From assembly GCF_000025265.1 (NCBI RefSeq), contig NC_013739.1, positions 1,178,001-1,242,000 of the forward strand: 64,000 nt of DNA, written 5' to 3'. Under the pieces are notes generated by a model. The model searched no databases. It saw only the letters and a list, made by a program, of their open reading frames with translations, and had not been told where the DNA came from. This DNA comes from Conexibacter woesei DSM 14684 (GTDB lineage: Bacteria; Actinomycetota; Thermoleophilia; Solirubrobacterales; Solirubrobacteraceae). Position numbers and translations under genes: made by a program. Positions 62,201 through 64,000 of the stretch are shown here, one piece after another (the first letter of the stretch is position 1; each line of letters begins with the position of its first letter).

Positions 62201-62215
62201 GGGTGCGGACGCCGT

Positions 62216-62233
62216 CGCCGGCGCGCGCCGGCG
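62216..62233. terminator. GC palindrome after the hydrolase gene
   Basis: CGCCGGCGCGCGCCGGCG is a perfect 18-base palindrome, 15 bases after the hydrolase stop, probably part of the convergent termination region. Confidence 0.4.
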
Positions 62234-62258
62234 CGGGTGATCGTCGCGGGCGAGGGCG

Positions 62259-62285
62259 CGCGCTCGCCGCTACGCGGCGAGCGCG
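62259..62285. terminator. Hairpin with the exonuclease stop codon in its loop
   Basis: Perfect 12-base arms (CGCGCTCGCCGC and complement) with loop TAC. The minus-strand stop codon (62272-62270) spans the loop. Serves both convergent genes. Confidence 0.65.
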
Positions 62286-63061
62286 AACAGCGTCGGCTGC
62301 TCGTGCGCGTGGCTTGCGACGGGCTCCGCGGCCGGCTCGCCGGCGGCGACCGGCGCCGGCAGCGCCACGATCGGCCAGTCGCGTTCGACCTGCTCGTCGT
62401 TGCCCTGCTCGCGGAAATACTGCTCCAGCGAGGCGGCCTGCTCGGCAGCCCAGAGGACCTGCTGACCGTGGAGCGCGCGCAGCTCCGTCTGGCGCAGCTC
62501 CGCGATCGCCTGCGCGAGGCGCCAGGCGACGCGCGCGGCGGCGATCGCATCGGCGTTGGCGGTGTGGGCCGCGTCGAGCCGGACGCGGTAGTGCTCGCAG
62601 ACGGCGCCGAGCGTCCGCTTGCCGCGGCGATAGCGGTCGAACTGCTTGTCGAGCACGAACGGGTCGACGACGATCAGCCCGTCGGGACCGCCGACGCGGT
62701 CGACCAGCGGGACGACGCCGTGGCGGCGCGCCTCGCGGTCGAGGCAGGTGAGGTCGAAGCGGGCGTTGAAGGCGATCACGGGCACGTGGTCGAGCAGCTG
62801 CGCGGCGAGCACCGCGGTGATCTCCTCGACCGCCTCTGCGGACGCGCGCCCCTCGGCGCGGGCGTGGTCGGTCGTGATGCCGTGCACGGCGGTCGCGCCG
62901 GCGGGGATCTCGACGCCGGGATCGACGAGCCAGTCGTGGTCCACCGTCGGGCGCGCGTCGCCCGCGAGGCTGACCGCGGCCGTCACGATGCGGTCCGACT
63001 GCGGGTCGATGCCGGTGGTCTCGATGTCGAACGCCGCGAGGCGGCGCATGTGCCAGCTCAT
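62270..63061 (-). CDS. DEDDh-family 3'-5' exonuclease (DnaQ-like)
   Basis: 263 residues. Exo I 'LAAFDIETTGIDPQSDRIVTAAV' (D, E), Exo II 'IAFNARFDLTCLDREARRHG' (D) and Exo III 'TLGAVCEHYRVRLDAAHTANADAIAAARV' (H, D) are all present. The N-terminal domain resembles the proofreading subunit of DNA polymerase III; the C-terminal ~80 residues are helical with a Pro/Ala tail. ATG 63061 follows TACCTT by eight bases on this strand (leaderless), favoured over ATG 63049. Confidence 0.88.
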   Translation of the reverse strand: MSWHMRRLAAFDIETTGIDPQSDRIVTAAVSLAGDARPTVDHDWLVDPGVEIPAGATAVHGITTDHARAEGRASAEAVEEITAVLAAQLLDHVPVIAFNARFDLTCLDREARRHGVVPLVDRVGGPDGLIVVDPFVLDKQFDRYRRGKRTLGAVCEHYRVRLDAAHTANADAIAAARVAWRLAQAIAELRQTELRALHGQQVLWAAEQAASLEQYFREQGNDEQVERDWPIVALPAPVAAGEPAAEPVASHAHEQPTLFALAA

Positions 63062-63119
63062 CGCCAGCGAAGGTACGGCGCGCACCGGACGGTCGCGGCG
63101 CGTCGGCGCGCCGCGGCGA

Positions 63120-63206
63120 CGGAGGGGGAGGGATTCGAACCCTCGATGGACTTTCGCCCATGCCGGTTTTCAAGACCGGTGCGTTCAACCGCTCCGCCAC
63201 CCCTCC
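63120..63206 (-). tRNA. tRNA-Ser (anticodon UGA)
   Basis: Minus strand. Acceptor GGAGGGG pairs with CCCCTCC; anticodon stem CCGGT/ACCGG encloses loop CTTGAAA (anticodon TGA); a long variable arm is present as in class II tRNAs; T-arm GAGGG-TTCGAAT-CCCTC; discriminator G. CCA is not encoded. A TAGCAT box lies upstream. Confidence 0.95.
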
Positions 63207-63302
63207 AGGGCACGGGCCGACGATGCTAGTGGGTCGCCGGGGTCGCGGCGCGGCAGAGCATGCAGCCGCGCGCGCGAGCCTCTAGACTGCCAGCTTCTGC
63301 GA

Positions 63303-63391
63303 GGACAGGTGGCCGAGTGGCTGAAGGCACTCGCCTGCTAAGCGAGTAAGGGGTTCACGCTCCTTCGCGGGTTCGAATCCCGCCCTGTCCG
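63303..63391 (+). tRNA. tRNA-Ser (anticodon GCU)
   Basis: Acceptor GGACAGG pairs with CCTGTCC; anticodon stem CTCGC/GCGAG encloses CTGCTAA (anticodon GCT); long variable arm; T-arm GCGGG-TTCGAAT-CCCGC; discriminator G. CCA is not encoded. TAGACT lies upstream. Divergent from the tRNA-Ser(UGA) gene 97 bases away. Confidence 0.95.
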
Positions 63392-63396
63392 TCGAG

Positions 63397-63434
63397 CCGG
63401 ATCCCCGGTCGTATCCAGCGATACGGGGATTCGG
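63397..63434 (+). terminator. Hairpin after tRNA-Ser(GCU)
   Basis: CCGGATCCCCG pairs with CGGGGATTCGG (one G-U pair), with an inner GTATC/GATAC stem. It starts five bases after the tRNA. Confidence 0.6.
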
Positions 63435-63448
63435 CGCGTCCCGGGTAG

Positions 63449-64000
63449 CTACCGGACTGCGGCGGATCGCGGAGCTGCGTCGTTGGTCCAGTAGAGGATC
63501 CCGCCGCCGAAGGCAAGCGAATCGGCTTCCACTTTGGGTCCGCTGTCGAGCAGTCGGGCCTGTTCTCCGTGAGGTGCGACGAAGACGTCGTTGATGCGGG
63601 TGGCGCCGTCTGTGGGTCGGCTGCGGATCCAGGCGACCGACCCTGCTGGGGTCACGACGAGCGATGCGGCGGAGTTCAGGCCGATCTGGGGAGTGACGGG
63701 GTCGGGCTTTGCCTCAAACCGGCGCAGGCGGCGGGTGCGTGCGTCGAGGAGCCGGGTGCTCGCTGAGCAGCCTCCGTGGGTACAGACGAGGTAGTCGTAC
63801 GCGATGTATCTGCCGGCGAGTGCGATGCGCCGGATGCCGCCGCCGGAGTCGTAGACGTACTCGCCGAGCGTCCGGGTGCGTCTGGTGCGCTGGTCGCAGT
63901 AGTAGTACGTGCGGGCGCCCTGCAGGATCCGGCCGCGATAGACGCGTACCCGTTCGTTGGCGAGCAGAGTCACGCCTCTCGCATGACACGTCGGCGCGCT
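63449..64000 (-). CDS. Beta-rich protein of unknown function, 5' truncated by window edge
   Basis: The frame stays open to the right edge; a GTG at 63973 is possible but probably internal. The visible ~183 residues show repeating beta elements with motifs such as 'VYRGRILQGARTYYYCDQRTRRTRTLG', 'RYIAYDYLVCTHGGCSASTRLLDARTRRLRRF' and 'SLVVTPAGSVAWIRSRP', spaced like blades of a TolB/WD-type beta-propeller. Three visible cysteines suggest an exported protein, but the signal region is outside. The function is unknown. Confidence 0.6.
   Translation of the reverse strand, partial: SAPTCHARGVTLLANERVRVYRGRILQGARTYYYCDQRTRRTRTLGEYVYDSGGGIRRIALAGRYIAYDYLVCTHGGCSASTRLLDARTRRLRRFEAKPDPVTPQIGLNSAASLVVTPAGSVAWIRSRPTDGATRINDVFVAPHGEQARLLDSGPKVEADSLAFGGGILYWTNDAAPRSAAVR

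Noticed and set aside
59418-63200. 1260-codon minus frame spanning the PadR gene and the genes beyond it
   Set aside because: Only the last 187 codons encode the PadR protein; upstream it runs antisense to the flavoprotein and hydrolase and through a tRNA gene.

Overview
The window is a very GC-rich (about 72 %) actinobacterial chromosome segment. GC-skewed third codon positions, long spurious antisense frames, single-copy core genes and many leaderless starts (a TANNNT box 6-9 bases before the start codon) all fit Actinomycetota. The mix of TrpB2, ThyX, a 14-gene complex I operon and an unusual liking for the AGA arginine codon in core and secreted genes suggests the Thermoleophilia/Solirubrobacterales (Conexibacter-like). 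That placement is inference.

Layout. 1-6 kb: the 3' part of a SARP/AfsR-type regulator, a DrrAB-type ABC exporter on the other strand, and a DHA2-family MFS exporter. 6-12.7 kb: a metallo-beta-lactamase-fold hydrolase, a LAL-type LuxR regulator, a leaderless small protein with a DUF1772-like membrane protein, and an alkylsulfatase-like hydrolase. A near-identical palindrome sits at the same distance from the -10 box in front of both the MFS gene and the small-protein operon, so this stretch looks like one regulon around the LAL regulator. 12.8-20.8 kb: secreted proteins, a GNAT acetyltransferase, a complete IS481-family element inserted at a CTAG stop codon, a membrane protein, a saccharopine-dehydrogenase-like reductase, an 84-bp inverted repeat, a serine-less alpha/beta-hydrolase, small proteins and TrpB2. 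20.9-24.6 kb: acetyl-CoA synthetase and a second acyl-CoA synthetase. 24.7-31.3 kb: an AGA-rich secreted protein, a FUSC-family protein, a tandem ThyX protein, serS, and divergent cytochrome c and cupredoxin lipoproteins.

31.4-46.4 kb is the complete nuoABCDEFGHIJKLMN operon for proton-pumping NADH:quinone oxidoreductase. Its genes are overlapping or tightly spaced, with an AT-rich promoter containing a palindrome and a strong hairpin at the end. 46.5-49.8 kb: a FadR-type regulator, a CynX/NimT-type MFS protein and hemW. 49.9-53.3 kb: a SufR-like Fe-S regulator divergent from a sod-ferredoxin pair, a sigma factor and a repeat-containing secreted protein. 53.3-59.4 kb: a PabB-PabC fusion, a FetAB-like metal exporter, a phosphoesterase, Dps and a ribokinase-family enzyme. 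59.4-64 kb: a PadR regulator divergent from a flavoprotein/hydrolase pair, a DEDDh exonuclease, two divergent tRNA-Ser genes and the C-terminal part of an unknown protein.

No CRISPR array, rRNA, prophage or replication origin was seen, and no gap between genes exceeds 300 bases. Transcription end sites are mostly perfect GC-rich hairpins without a T-tract, several of them straddling a stop codon.
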